Positions 42,833 through 52,010 of a stretch of DNA of 63,891 bases are shown piece by piece. Where the stretch lies: positions 1 to 63,891 of the forward strand of contig CAMBOI010000014.1 in assembly GCA_945869265.1 (NCBI GenBank). The letters are read 5' to 3'. The notes beneath the pieces are model-generated. The model searched no databases, was not told the DNA's origin, and saw only the letters and a program-made list of their open reading frames with translations. The position numbers were made by a program, and so were the translations under genes. The DNA is from an uncultured Prevotella sp. Its GTDB lineage: Bacteria; Bacteroidota; Bacteroidia; Bacteroidales; Bacteroidaceae. Numbering within the stretch: position 1 is the first letter of the stretch; each line of letters starts with the position of its first letter.

Positions 42833-43824
42833 TTGTTAAGTTTGTTATGTCGATAACGCATATATACTGGAGTAGGGAGCAAAAGCATTAGACATCCCAT
42901 AATACTAAATCCAATTTCACGATGTACAGACAGTGCATATAATATATGCCGGCGCATATATCGGATAACACTTTGCGTGCGTTTGTCTGAAAAGTGACTG
43001 GGAAAGAGAGCTATGCGACCTAAGAGTTCGTTGGAGTAGAACAATCTGTTGAAGACGGCATGTTTTAGATTGTCCTTAGCATAAGATCGTAGGCTTTTGT
43101 CCACTATGTCAAAACGCAACAGGCGGTTGTTGATATAGGCATTGATGTCCTTGTTGAAATAGTCTTTTGATAATGATGTTCCTCTCATAGAATATATATA
43201 GAGTGGGGAATCTACAATGCACGTTTTTTGTGCATGTACGAAACTGCAGATATTGAAAATGAAATCTTCGTCTGTTTTCAATCCTTCAACATTGCGCACT
43301 TCGAATTGCTCAAGCATTCCACGCCTATATATCTTTGTCCAGCATTGGGTGTATATCTTTTTCTTCATCAAGAAATGTTCAACACCATGGTAATGGTCTA
43401 AAACTGTCGTTTCGTTGGTATAATCGAAAGTGCGGGTAGAGCCATCATCGTAGCGTTCGAGGTAGTTGCAGCATACGATATCTGCGTCATTCTTCTTTGC
43501 AGCATTTATCATTCGCTCAAACATGTCGTGCTTTGGTTCGTCGTCACTGTCAATCATCGCCACATATTCACCTCTGGCAATTTCAAGCCCCCTGTTTTTG
43601 GCGGTGGCAGGACCGGAATTGGAAATGTGGATAGCTTTGATAAAATCGTATTTGAAAGAGTAATTGTCACACAGTGAGGGAGACGCATCGGTGGAGCCGT
43701 CATCAACGAGGATAATCTCCATGTTGATGCCTTTGTTGGCTATCACTCCATTGACGCATCTTTCCAAATACTCTTGGGTGTTATAAACAGGAATGATCAC
43801 ACTTAGTTGTATGTTGTCATTCAT
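42829..43824 (-). CDS. Glycosyltransferase family 2
   Basis: 331 residues: LSVIIPVYNTQEYLERCVNGV, VDDGSTDASPS, AKNRGLEIARGEYVAMIDSDDE (DXD), and KTDEDFIFNIC. The hydrophobic end (IGFSIMGCLMLLLPTPVYM) may contact the membrane. First gene of a two-gene minus-strand unit. Upstream, TTTG, 19 nt and a near-consensus TACATTTA (about 43857-43887) could be its promoter. Confidence 0.9.
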   Translation of the reverse strand: MNDNIQLSVIIPVYNTQEYLERCVNGVIANKGINMEIILVDDGSTDASPSLCDNYSFKYDFIKAIHISNSGPATAKNRGLEIARGEYVAMIDSDDEPKHDMFERMINAAKKNDADIVCCNYLERYDDGSTRTFDYTNETTVLDHYHGVEHFLMKKKIYTQCWTKIYRRGMLEQFEVRNVEGLKTDEDFIFNICSFVHAQKTCIVDSPLYIYSMRGTSLSKDYFNKDINAYINNRLLRFDIVDKSLRSYAKDNLKHAVFNRLFYSNELLGRIALFPSHFSDKRTQSVIRYMRRHILYALSVHREIGFSIMGCLMLLLPTPVYMRYRHNKLNK

Positions 43825-43958
43825 TACGTTCTTGATATTTATTGTTTTATTTGGTGTAAATGTAGCATTATTTTCCGATACAACAAAGGTTTTTTGGGAG
43901 TTTTTGTTTTTTATTTGTGATTTATTATAAATTATGATTAATATATGGATGTTTTTAG

Positions 43959-43966
43959 TATTTTTG
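43959..43966 (+). promoter_or_regulatory. -7 box of the SGNH esterase gene
   Basis: TATTTTTG followed by CAGCG, 66 nt before the ATG at 44032. No TTTG at the normal distance upstream. Confidence 0.5.
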
Positions 43967-44031
43967 CAGCGTATTATTGAAATTAATGTGTATTGTTGAT
44001 ATTAATATGTTATATTGAAATACTGAAGAAG

Positions 44032-45300
44032 ATGATGAAGTGGAATAATCCGTGGTGCGGGATGATTGTCCTGGCGATTCTTATTGTTGGTGGGTTGACG
44101 GCCTGTGATGGCAGCGACAAATCGAAAGTGGTTGTGTGCGTACCGGTATATGGGCAGAGTCTGGCCATGGGCGAGGAATCGGAATTGGTGACTGATATTG
44201 ATGGTTTGACGGAAAAATGGAATGGAAGACTTGTGGGTGAAGGACTTGACGATGGATTCGGATATTATGAGGATAGAGGTTGGAAGAAAAGGATAAAGAG
44301 ACTTATCAGATATGGCAACCGGAGAAACGAAAATTCAGCGTTTGCTATGGGAGAGGCACTTGCCGGAGCATTGGGCAAGGACACGATGGTGTGTGTGTTT
44401 GCCGATGGAAGGGGAGGAACGGCTATCTCTAATCTCATAAAAGGCAGTTCGCCGTATGAAGCTCTTATTCAAGATATCAAGAGTTCTAATGAAGAAGCCA
44501 AGAAACAAGGTATGGAGTTTTTCGTGCCTGCTGTATGCTGGATGCAGGGCGAGAGTGATATGTTTGACTATACGAGAGTGGATTACCGAAAATTATTACG
44601 CCAGTTTGCTGCAGATATCAATAGGGATGTGAAAAGCATCACTGGACAGAAGCGCGACGTGAAGATTGTGGGTTACCAATCGTGTTGTTTGGCTAAATGT
44701 TATAAGTTTGTTCCCGAGAATTATGAGTGCTATGAGATTTCAGTGCCTCAGGCTCAGATGCAACTAATCAGGGATGATTCTTGTTTTGTTGCTGGTACGC
44801 CTGTGTATTTCCTGGATTTTGTGGATGACAGAATTCATCTAGACGGAAAGAGTCAAACGGTTGTCGGACGATATAATGCAGCTGCGGTATTGGACATTCT
44901 GCGTTATGGATATTCTGATCGTGGACTTTATCCAGTAGATATAAAGATAGAAGGAAAGATTGCAATCATTGATTTTAATAAGAATGACAGTAAGGAGTTG
45001 GTAGATAATAGTGGCAAGCTCGAATTTGACACTATCAACGTGAACAAGGTGAAGAACTATGGATTTAGGGTGATAACTCCTGATAATAAGGATATTGCCG
45101 TAAAAGTGACTATTGTTGACGATAAGATTGTCATAGAATGTAATGCCGACGCAAAAGGATGCAAAGTGAGATATGGCGCCAACGGCGAGAAGAACAAGTC
45201 GGGCAGACGATTGGGCGCCCGAGGAAATCTTCTCAGGCGCAATTCGTCGATGATGCCGGAATGGTGTTATATGTTTGACGAAGCCACAAACGAGAGATAG
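44032..45300 (+). CDS. Exported SGNH / sialate-O-acetylesterase-like lipoprotein
   Basis: 422 residues from the ATG giving MMKWNNPWCGMIVLAI. A lipobox GLTAC with Cys25 marks it as a lipoprotein. SGNH residues: Ser43 in VYGQSLAMG, the WMQGESD block, and Asp/His in DDRIHLDG. Residues 310-422 form a beta-rich tail. It probably removes O-acetyl or other acyl groups from a glycan outside the cytoplasm, a natural counterpart of the acyltransferase at 37-38 kb. The 3' end overlaps cobS by 34 bp on the opposite strand. Confidence 0.85.
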   Translation: MMKWNNPWCGMIVLAILIVGGLTACDGSDKSKVVVCVPVYGQSLAMGEESELVTDIDGLTEKWNGRLVGEGLDDGFGYYEDRGWKKRIKRLIRYGNRRNENSAFAMGEALAGALGKDTMVCVFADGRGGTAISNLIKGSSPYEALIQDIKSSNEEAKKQGMEFFVPAVCWMQGESDMFDYTRVDYRKLLRQFAADINRDVKSITGQKRDVKIVGYQSCCLAKCYKFVPENYECYEISVPQAQMQLIRDDSCFVAGTPVYFLDFVDDRIHLDGKSQTVVGRYNAAAVLDILRYGYSDRGLYPVDIKIEGKIAIIDFNKNDSKELVDNSGKLEFDTINVNKVKNYGFRVITPDNKDIAVKVTIVDDKIVIECNADAKGCKVRYGANGEKNKSGRRLGARGNLLRRNSSMMPEWCYMFDEATNER

Positions 45301-46070
45301 AAGGATAGCTCTATCAAGAGGAATAGTGCTCCGCAGCAATCGCCTGTGTAGCCTTGAAGTCGATGCCATATCAGGCGATATAGGAAATACATCACAATGC
45401 ATGGGGCGAAAACGAGATATTCCCAATGGATTAGGATTCCGTTATGACTTGACCAGAGGTATAGGGCAAGCACTGGCAATAATCCCTGAACGGCAAGACC
45501 AATACCCGATTTCAACGGCGGTCGGCGATACACAACCTTTGCCTTGGCTTCGGATTCGGTGCGGGCATAAGGCATCATACTGATTATCTGCGAGGCAACC
45601 ATCTTGGAGAAAGGATCTCCTGCGAAAATGACAATTGCAGCTGTCAATGGAGGAAGACTATAAAGACAGAAAAAGAGCAGTAACACATAAACAAGCAAAC
45701 CGATGACTCCGTATGTTCCGATGCGTGAATCCTTCATGATGTCGAGAATGCGCTGGCGGTCGTGACCACCGCCGCCAAATCCGTCGAAGAAGTCGCAAAG
45801 TCCATCTTCGTGCAAAGCGCCAGTGACAAGAAGTCGGACGGCAATGGCAAGAACGACGGCAATAGGATAGGGGAACAGCAAACTAGCGCCATAGAGAGTT
45901 GCTGCCATCAATCCGCCTGTAAGCCAACCGGCAAGCGGCCAATACTCAACAACACGTCTGTAGCAACTCTTGTCGGGTTGGGCGAGTCGCCAAAAGGGCA
46001 GGCGAGTGAAGAATATGAGTGCGGCAAGTGGAGTTTCCCACCATCGCGTATTGTCAATGGATAATTTCAT
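45267..46070 (-). CDS. cobS: Adenosylcobinamide-GDP ribazoletransferase (cobalamin synthase)
   Basis: 267 residues, polytopic. CobS hallmarks: ALIFFTRLP near the N-terminus, the metal-binding TGALHEDGLCDFFDGFGGG and the DSRIGTYG motif, then several hydrophobic helices. It joins alpha-ribazole (phosphate) to adenosylcobinamide-GDP, the last assembly step of vitamin B12. It is preceded by cobT (2-bp gap) and cobU. Confidence 0.96.
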   Translation of the reverse strand: MKLSIDNTRWWETPLAALIFFTRLPFWRLAQPDKSCYRRVVEYWPLAGWLTGGLMAATLYGASLLFPYPIAVVLAIAVRLLVTGALHEDGLCDFFDGFGGGGHDRQRILDIMKDSRIGTYGVIGLLVYVLLLFFCLYSLPPLTAAIVIFAGDPFSKMVASQIISMMPYARTESEAKAKVVYRRPPLKSGIGLAVQGLLPVLALYLWSSHNGILIHWEYLVFAPCIVMYFLYRLIWHRLQGYTGDCCGALFLLIELSFYLSFVASSNI

Positions 46071-46072
46071 TG

Positions 46073-47122
46073 TCAGAAATATTTTGTAATATTGGCATTC
46101 TGGAAATTATTCATCTCGGTGATCATTCTCACAGCACTGTCGATGATGGGGAATGAGCATAATGCACCAGTTCCCTCGCCAAGACGAAGTCCTAAGGACA
46201 GTAGCGGTTTGGCATTGAGAAGACTGAGCATACGGGCATGGCCGCCTTCGTCGCCGCTATGACCGAAAATCATATAATCGACAATGTCGGGATAGAGTCG
46301 TGAGGCTGCGAGAGCGCAAGCTGTCATAATGAATCCGTCAACCATGATAATCAGATGACATTCGGCTGCACGAAGCATAGCTCCGATAGCGGCAACCATC
46401 TCAAATCCACCGAAATAGCGGATGATATTTTCAGTATTACTGCAATCAAGACCGGATGACTTGAAGTTTTCTACAGCCTTGTTGAGTATCTCGTATTTGT
46501 GGCGTATTCCCTCGTTGTCAAGACCGGCTCCGGCTCCTACACATTCCTCAAGTGGAATATTTCCGAAGATACTCATCCAAATGCTCGAAGGCGAAGTGTT
46601 GGCAATTCCCATTTCTCCGATACATATAATGTCGCTGCCTTCGTTGAAACAAGCATCTGCCATTTCGGCTCCTACATTCAAAGCCTGTTGGTATTGCTCA
46701 AGAGACATCGCCGGTTCGTAAAGGAAATTGCCAGTACCATTGGCTATCTTACGATTGATGATATCGGGATACATTCCGAGGTCGTAATCAACACCGACAT
46801 CTGTTATGCGAAGTTTGAAACCATGCTGGCGGCAGAACATGTTCACTCCTCCGCCTCCACGTGTGAAGTTGATCATCTGCTGCCATGTTATCTCGCGGGG
46901 TGAAACACTCACTCCCTCGCGTTCAATACCGTGATCGGCACCGAACAGAAGGTGGCAAGGGTTGTGAAGAGTGGGGGAGAGTGTCTGCTCTATAAGGCAA
47001 ATCTGAAGTGCCAACTCTTCAAGACGTCCCAACGAACCTTTGGGTTTGTTGAGATTGTCTATCTTGTCGATTATCGCCTGACGCAACTTGTCATCCGGCT
47101 TATGAATATTGAATTTCGTCAT
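46073..47122 (-). CDS. cobT: Nicotinate-nucleotide-dimethylbenzimidazole phosphoribosyltransferase
   Basis: 349 residues with KPKGSLGRLEELALQIC, FGADHGIEREGVS, IGEMGIANT, GAGAGLDNEG and the C-terminal LRLGEGTGA with the catalytic Glu. It makes alpha-ribazole phosphate from the lower-ligand base and nicotinate mononucleotide, feeding CobS. The gap to cobU contains a TTAACTCTTAATTC-type repeat. Confidence 0.97.
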   Translation of the reverse strand: MTKFNIHKPDDKLRQAIIDKIDNLNKPKGSLGRLEELALQICLIEQTLSPTLHNPCHLLFGADHGIEREGVSVSPREITWQQMINFTRGGGGVNMFCRQHGFKLRITDVGVDYDLGMYPDIINRKIANGTGNFLYEPAMSLEQYQQALNVGAEMADACFNEGSDIICIGEMGIANTSPSSIWMSIFGNIPLEECVGAGAGLDNEGIRHKYEILNKAVENFKSSGLDCSNTENIIRYFGGFEMVAAIGAMLRAAECHLIIMVDGFIMTACALAASRLYPDIVDYMIFGHSGDEGGHARMLSLLNAKPLLSLGLRLGEGTGALCSFPIIDSAVRMITEMNNFQNANITKYF

Positions 47123-47129
47123 ATAATCC

Positions 47130-47149
47130 TTAACTCTTAATTCTTAACT
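47130..47149. repeat. TTAACTC/TTAATTC repeat at the cobU 3' end
   Basis: A 20-bp unit identical to 58084-58103. It includes the cobU TAA stop (minus strand AAGAGTTAAG) and occupies the cobU-cobT gap. Confidence 0.8.
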
Positions 47150-47674
47150 CTTAATAACAACAGGAATTCCACTTACCATTAAGATTACCTCGTCGGCACA
47201 TGAAGCCACATATTGGTTCATCCATCCTTCGAGATCAGTGAATCGTCTCTGTATGGCATTCTCACTGACACCGCCACTGCCGATTTCGTTGGTGACGAAA
47301 ATGAATGTTGCATCCTGGGCAGTGAATTTGTCGAATTCTTTTTTCAGACATTCAAGAGCGTCATCTACAGATGGTTGTTCCCATTCTGCCTTTTCACGCG
47401 AAAAAAAGAAGTTGGTGCACCAAAGAGTGATGCAGTCAATGACAACAACTCGTCCTGACACGTCATGACGGCTGAGTAGCTTCTCCTCTTCGATATTTGT
47501 CCATTGAGGACCTCGGCGCTGTTGGTGTATCGTGACACGCTGGCGGAATTCCTCATCCCATATATGTGCCGTGGCGAGATATATGGGATTTGGGGAAAGC
47601 GAGAGTGCAAGTCGTTCGGCTTGTTGGCTTTTGCCCGAGCGTTGTCCGCCTGTTATAAGTATTATCTTTCTCAT
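47144..47674 (-). CDS. cobU: Adenosylcobinamide kinase / adenosylcobinamide-phosphate guanylyltransferase
   Basis: 176 residues: P-loop TGGQRSGKS (8-16), ATAHIWDEEFRQRV, the RR-GP-W-N-IEEE block that carries the guanylylation region, and VIDCITLWCTN. It phosphorylates adenosylcobinamide and attaches GMP. With CobT and CobS it completes salvage of cobinamide; no corrin-ring genes are in the window. The ATG overlaps the fbp stop codon (ATGA). No room exists for a B12 riboswitch directly upstream. Confidence 0.95.
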   Translation of the reverse strand: MRKIILITGGQRSGKSQQAERLALSLSPNPIYLATAHIWDEEFRQRVTIHQQRRGPQWTNIEEEKLLSRHDVSGRVVVIDCITLWCTNFFFSREKAEWEQPSVDDALECLKKEFDKFTAQDATFIFVTNEIGSGGVSENAIQRRFTDLEGWMNQYVASCADEVILMVSGIPVVIKS

Positions 47675-49671
47675 TTCTTTTCCTTAATGATTCCATGACG
47701 ATAGGCATAGAGCAGTTTTTTGAGATCTTCAATCTGCATCCGCAGTTCTGCTCCCTTGTCGGTGTCGGCCACACGCATACGATGAGCTGACATCTCAACA
47801 ATCTGCGTTGTGCTCTTAATGTCGGTGCCCTTGAGTATTGACTCCGAAGCACTCATAAATGGTTCGTGCTGAACAAGTTGGAACCCACGACTGTGATACA
47901 CCAATGTATATCCGGCAATTCCCGTTTCCTTATGATATGCCTCACTGAATCCTCCGTCGATAACCATCAGTTTGCCGTTGGCCTTGATAGGATTCTCTCC
48001 TTTCGAGGCATGCACAGGTACATGTCCGTTGATGATATGTCGGTTGGCTCCCTTCACTTCAAAAGCGTCGAGAATACTGTCGCATATCTGCTCGTTGTCG
48101 CGCAGTTTGAAGTAATTGCCTTTCTCTTCTTTATATATCTCCTTGTCGGTGAGGAAATACCGCTCGAATGTTGCCATTTTAGATTTGTCGAACAAAGGAC
48201 TATCCTTGCCGCACCACAGATAGAGGAAATAGTCGATGGCATATTTCCGTTCGTCGGCTGGAGTATCGTTGGTGAAAGCCGAACGAATGAGCATTCCCGT
48301 CTGTCGCATCAGTTCGCGACCGCTGAATTTCTTTCCAGGATAGAGTTCCACTTCCTTTAGTGTTCCATCGGCATTCAGTGGCACAGAGGCATGAAACAGC
48401 AGATTACTGTTATAGATAGCATACATGCAGCCATGACTGAGGATGTAAGAGATATGCTTGTGGAGTTTTTCGCTAACCATGAAAGAATGATGCAGTTTGC
48501 CCATAAGCAACTTTTCCTCGTATGTCAGTTCGCTGGGATGTTCAGGATCGATGGTGGGGAAAGAGTTGCTTGTCATTTCGTATTCCTTACCATCAATGGT
48601 GCAAACTCCGCGTGAGTAGTCAACATTGTCTAACATACATCTGTCGGTCATGTTCCATTCGGGGCGACGCTTGAAGATCTTCGCTTCCTCCTTAAACTGG
48701 ATAACACTGATAGCCTTGTGCATCTTGGCGGTGAGCTGCAAGTTCTTCTCATCCATAGTCATTCCTTTCAGCAGTTTGGGAATAAACTCGGTGCAAGGGT
48801 CATCACCATACACATCCATTGCGAATGTAGCCAACGGCACAAGGTTGATGCCGTAGCCTTCCTCGAGTGTGGCAAGATTGGCATATCTGAGCGACAGTCG
48901 CAACACATTACAGATGCATGCATCATTGCCGGCAGTGGCTCCCATCCAAAGAATGTCGTGATTGCCCCATTGTATATCCCACGAGTGATATTTCATCATT
49001 GTGTCCATGATGATATGTGCGCCAGGTCCTCGGTCGTAAATGTCACCGAGAAGATGAAGTTGGTCGATGGCAAGGCGCTGGATGACATTGCACAAGGCGA
49101 TGATGAAATCGTCGGCTCTGCCGGTGGATATGATAGTGTCCACGATTCCTGCTACATATTTTGCCTTGTCATAATCGTCGGTGCGCTCGTGGAGCAGTTC
49201 CTCGATGATATAACTGAAATCAGCGGGAAGGGATTTTCTTACTTTCGAACGGGTGTATTTGCTACTTACATCCCGGCATACCTTCACCAGTTGGTGGATA
49301 GTGATATGATACCAGTCGTCGATATCTTTCTCTGAAGCCTTGATAAGTTCGAGTTTCTCTTCCGGATAATATATCAGTGTGCAGAGTTCTTGCTTCTCAC
49401 TCTCGCGTATGTCGTTTCCAAATAGTTCGTTCACCTTTCGCTTGATATTTCCCGAGGCATTCTTGAGAATATGGCGGAATGCCTGATACTCTCCATGCAG
49501 GTCGGCCATGAAGTGCTCAGTTCCCTTGGGGAGATTGAGTATAGCCTCAAGGTTTATGATCTCGGTACTGGCTGTAGCTACCGAGGGAAACGACTGCGAC
49601 AGAAGGCTAAGATAGCGCATATCCTTGTCAATGTCGTGTTTTGGATGAGATTTCTGGGTCATTGTTTCCAT
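47671..49671 (-). CDS. fbp: Fructose-1,6-bisphosphatase, class III
   Basis: 666 residues, the normal length of the large Firmicutes/Bacteroidetes-type enzyme. It is a calcineurin-like metallophosphatase: MADLHGEYQAFRH, LGDIYDRGPGAH, IQWGNHDILWMGA and NGHVPVHASKGENP carry the metal ligands. It performs the irreversible gluconeogenic step. The location directly upstream of cobUTS looks incidental but is translationally coupled to cobU. Confidence 0.96.
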   Translation of the reverse strand: METMTQKSHPKHDIDKDMRYLSLLSQSFPSVATASTEIINLEAILNLPKGTEHFMADLHGEYQAFRHILKNASGNIKRKVNELFGNDIRESEKQELCTLIYYPEEKLELIKASEKDIDDWYHITIHQLVKVCRDVSSKYTRSKVRKSLPADFSYIIEELLHERTDDYDKAKYVAGIVDTIISTGRADDFIIALCNVIQRLAIDQLHLLGDIYDRGPGAHIIMDTMMKYHSWDIQWGNHDILWMGATAGNDACICNVLRLSLRYANLATLEEGYGINLVPLATFAMDVYGDDPCTEFIPKLLKGMTMDEKNLQLTAKMHKAISVIQFKEEAKIFKRRPEWNMTDRCMLDNVDYSRGVCTIDGKEYEMTSNSFPTIDPEHPSELTYEEKLLMGKLHHSFMVSEKLHKHISYILSHGCMYAIYNSNLLFHASVPLNADGTLKEVELYPGKKFSGRELMRQTGMLIRSAFTNDTPADERKYAIDYFLYLWCGKDSPLFDKSKMATFERYFLTDKEIYKEEKGNYFKLRDNEQICDSILDAFEVKGANRHIINGHVPVHASKGENPIKANGKLMVIDGGFSEAYHKETGIAGYTLVYHSRGFQLVQHEPFMSASESILKGTDIKSTTQIVEMSAHRMRVADTDKGAELRMQIEDLKKLLYAYRHGIIKEKK

Positions 49672-49675
49672 ATTA

Positions 49676-50827
49676 TTATATTATTTGCAATTCATTATCA
49701 ATCATTGATGCGAGTTTCTTCGTGTGAGAGTTATTTTTGGGAGGAGCAAGCATAAATCCTTCCTCCATACTTGTATAGTCGCTCAGTATCTGCATAATGC
49801 TTGACACGAAATCATCGAGCCCCTTGATTTTCATTTCCTCACTAAATGCCATTTCGTCAATAAGAGCCCGGCGCATTTGTTTTGCTGTCTCCACAATATC
49901 CTTTAATGTGAGTTGTCCTGTGGCGGCATGCTTTTGCAGGATTTTCATAAACTTGCACAAACTGTCGGTGTGATAGCCCTTGTCATCGGCAATGACGGCA
50001 GGCAGCGGTTTGAGTTCCTTGGTGAACAATCCGCGGCGTTTGTCCGCAAGCGGCAAATAGCATGGTATTGCCTCTGGCTTTATTTCGGCGTGGCTAATGT
50101 TAAGAATAGCCTCAGCATCGGCAATGGTATCTAAAATGGATGTGTGAAAGGCGTGTATCTTTATGCGTCGCCAAGCAAGTGGCGAAAGACTGCTTACGCT
50201 TGCCTTCTCATCATCCGTCAGCCATCTTTGGTCGTGGGTCACTCCGGCTTTTAGCAAGGCGGCAAAGGCATTGCGCTCATCGCCGTTGAGTAAAGACAAC
50301 GTATGGCTATCCATTACCTTATTATATATATAGAGCATTCTGATTGCCATTTCCTTCTCAGTAATAGTGTCGGTGATCATTGAGTTTTTCACAACCTCAA
50401 TTCTCACATTCCAACCAAGGCGCTTCATGCATTCTTCCTCCATTCGCCCCATTACCACAACGGCGAAGGAATCGCGTACAATCTTTTTCTGATAAACTAT
50501 GATACGCGGAAAATGCTTCTTCCAATAATCAGTATTTATAACCCACGGCTCAAGTTGTCCATGTGGAGACACTATTATACGAGTTCCGCTCTTCTTGGCT
50601 TTTCTTACAAGCATAAAATCGGAATCCCTCCAACATCCATGCAGGTGGATAATATCCACATTAGATAGGTTAATCAACTTTAACGCTTCATGCAACGAAG
50701 AGGCACTGACATTCTCAATACAACTATCTCCCGACAGATAGTTGAGTTCTGTCATCGCTTTAGATAATATATCTATATATTCATGTGAGATCTTATCGCT
50801 TGCCGTATAGTAATGCAGTATTCTCAT
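49676..50827 (-). CDS. Glycosyltransferase-like protein, GT4 N-domain with divergent C-domain
   Basis: 383 residues. The N-terminal half is recognisable: MRILHYYTASDKISHEYIDILS, VDIIHLHGCWRDSDFML, IIVSPHGQLEPWVI, and VEVVKNSMI. The C-terminal half lacks the usual E-x7-E donor-binding motif and is helical and charged, so catalytic activity is uncertain. A GT2 gene lies 13 bp upstream, suggesting they act together in envelope glycan synthesis. The stop is 4 bp before fbp. Confidence 0.72.
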   Translation of the reverse strand: MRILHYYTASDKISHEYIDILSKAMTELNYLSGDSCIENVSASSLHEALKLINLSNVDIIHLHGCWRDSDFMLVRKAKKSGTRIIVSPHGQLEPWVINTDYWKKHFPRIIVYQKKIVRDSFAVVVMGRMEEECMKRLGWNVRIEVVKNSMITDTITEKEMAIRMLYIYNKVMDSHTLSLLNGDERNAFAALLKAGVTHDQRWLTDDEKASVSSLSPLAWRRIKIHAFHTSILDTIADAEAILNISHAEIKPEAIPCYLPLADKRRGLFTKELKPLPAVIADDKGYHTDSLCKFMKILQKHAATGQLTLKDIVETAKQMRRALIDEMAFSEEMKIKGLDDFVSSIMQILSDYTSMEEGFMLAPPKNNSHTKKLASMIDNELQII

Positions 50828-50840
50828 TTCGCTGATAATG

Positions 50841-52001
50841 TTAACGTCGTATGAAATCTTCCTTGTTGCTTCTTAGGAATTTTATGTTCAAGAACATATT
50901 GCGCCATATCTCGGATAATTCGAGGAAAGGTATCTTCCAGGCGGATATATCCTCGTCGATGGCTTTCATCGCTTTCGAAGCTATCCACATCTTTATGAGA
51001 TAGTTGAAGATGAGAGAAACACCGGCAGCAGCTGTGATTATGTATAATCCGAAGACTGCCGACACACCGATGGCTGCAACGAGCGCCACGAATGTGGCAT
51101 GCAGCAAAACCGTGTCGATGATTACGGGCAAATGATACGCCATATTGCGCTCAAGATGACGCGAAGTCATGATGAAGAACAGTTTTTCGTTTATCCATCC
51201 TTTTTTTGTCGGAGCCTCACGAATGACAAGCGCATCGCTCTCTGTGGCAACAGATATATTGTAAGGCGTGGCATATTCATTGACAAGAAAGTCGTATTCA
51301 CCGCGCAGAAATTTCAGATTTTTCAAAAAACCGTTATGCTTCATGAATATATCACGGCGCACGGCGAGGTTTCGTCCGCAATATGCATATGCCGTTGAGT
51401 TTTGTGCCTTCTTGAGTTGGCGAAACCATGATTTGATGTTGTCGAGTCGTTCATAGTCGGTGGCATTATCGTCATATCTTGTTTCGCCGAGAATCAATTC
51501 GATGTTATTGTCGCAATGCGATGCCATTGTGGCAAGCCAATTATTCGACGACGGATGGCAATCCGCTGACATTATCACCAGCCACGGATACCTTGCAGCT
51601 TTCACTCCGATGGTAATTGACAGTTTGCGGCGACTCAGATAATGACTCGTGTCGGGAATGAAAGTAGTGTAAAGATTGGCATATTGTGATTTCAGCCGTT
51701 TCAATACATCTTCGGTCTCGTCGTTGGACGATTCGTCAACTACAATCACCTCATATTTTCCTGAATACTCCTGCTCGAGTAAACCGGGCAGATTCCTTTC
51801 TATCTCCATCGCATTGTTGTGGACGGGGATAATGATAGAAAAACCGGGCATTTGCATGTTTTCGCCTGATTTTCCATTAGATACAGATGACTCCGAATCC
51901 AAATCGGGTCGTCTAAAAAGAACATTACAGAATGGGGTGGCTACCGCTATGAGCAGGAGCACACCACATACTGTAATTGTTAGTGTGTCAAATATTAGCA
52001 T
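50841..52001 (-). CDS. Membrane-bound glycosyltransferase family 2
   Basis: 386 residues: an N-terminal membrane segment (TLTITVCGVLLLIAVATPF), GT2 core FSIIIPVHNNAMEIERNL, VVDESSNDETEDVL, SADCHPSSN at the DXD position (ADC rather than DXD), then paired helices at 300-340. Architecture is that of membrane GT2 enzymes building surface glycans. It is 9 bp downstream of lysA. The weak DXD leaves some doubt about the mechanism. Confidence 0.85.
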   Translation of the reverse strand: MLIFDTLTITVCGVLLLIAVATPFCNVLFRRPDLDSESSVSNGKSGENMQMPGFSIIIPVHNNAMEIERNLPGLLEQEYSGKYEVIVVDESSNDETEDVLKRLKSQYANLYTTFIPDTSHYLSRRKLSITIGVKAARYPWLVIMSADCHPSSNNWLATMASHCDNNIELILGETRYDDNATDYERLDNIKSWFRQLKKAQNSTAYAYCGRNLAVRRDIFMKHNGFLKNLKFLRGEYDFLVNEYATPYNISVATESDALVIREAPTKKGWINEKLFFIMTSRHLERNMAYHLPVIIDTVLLHATFVALVAAIGVSAVFGLYIITAAAGVSLIFNYLIKMWIASKAMKAIDEDISAWKIPFLELSEIWRNMFLNIKFLRSNKEDFIRR

Positions 52002-52010
52002 ACAAATTAA

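Noticed and set aside
47675..49680. Cobalamin riboswitch upstream of cobUTS
   Set aside because: The sequence upstream of cobU is entirely fbp coding sequence with an overlapping stop; no conserved B12-box could be made out.
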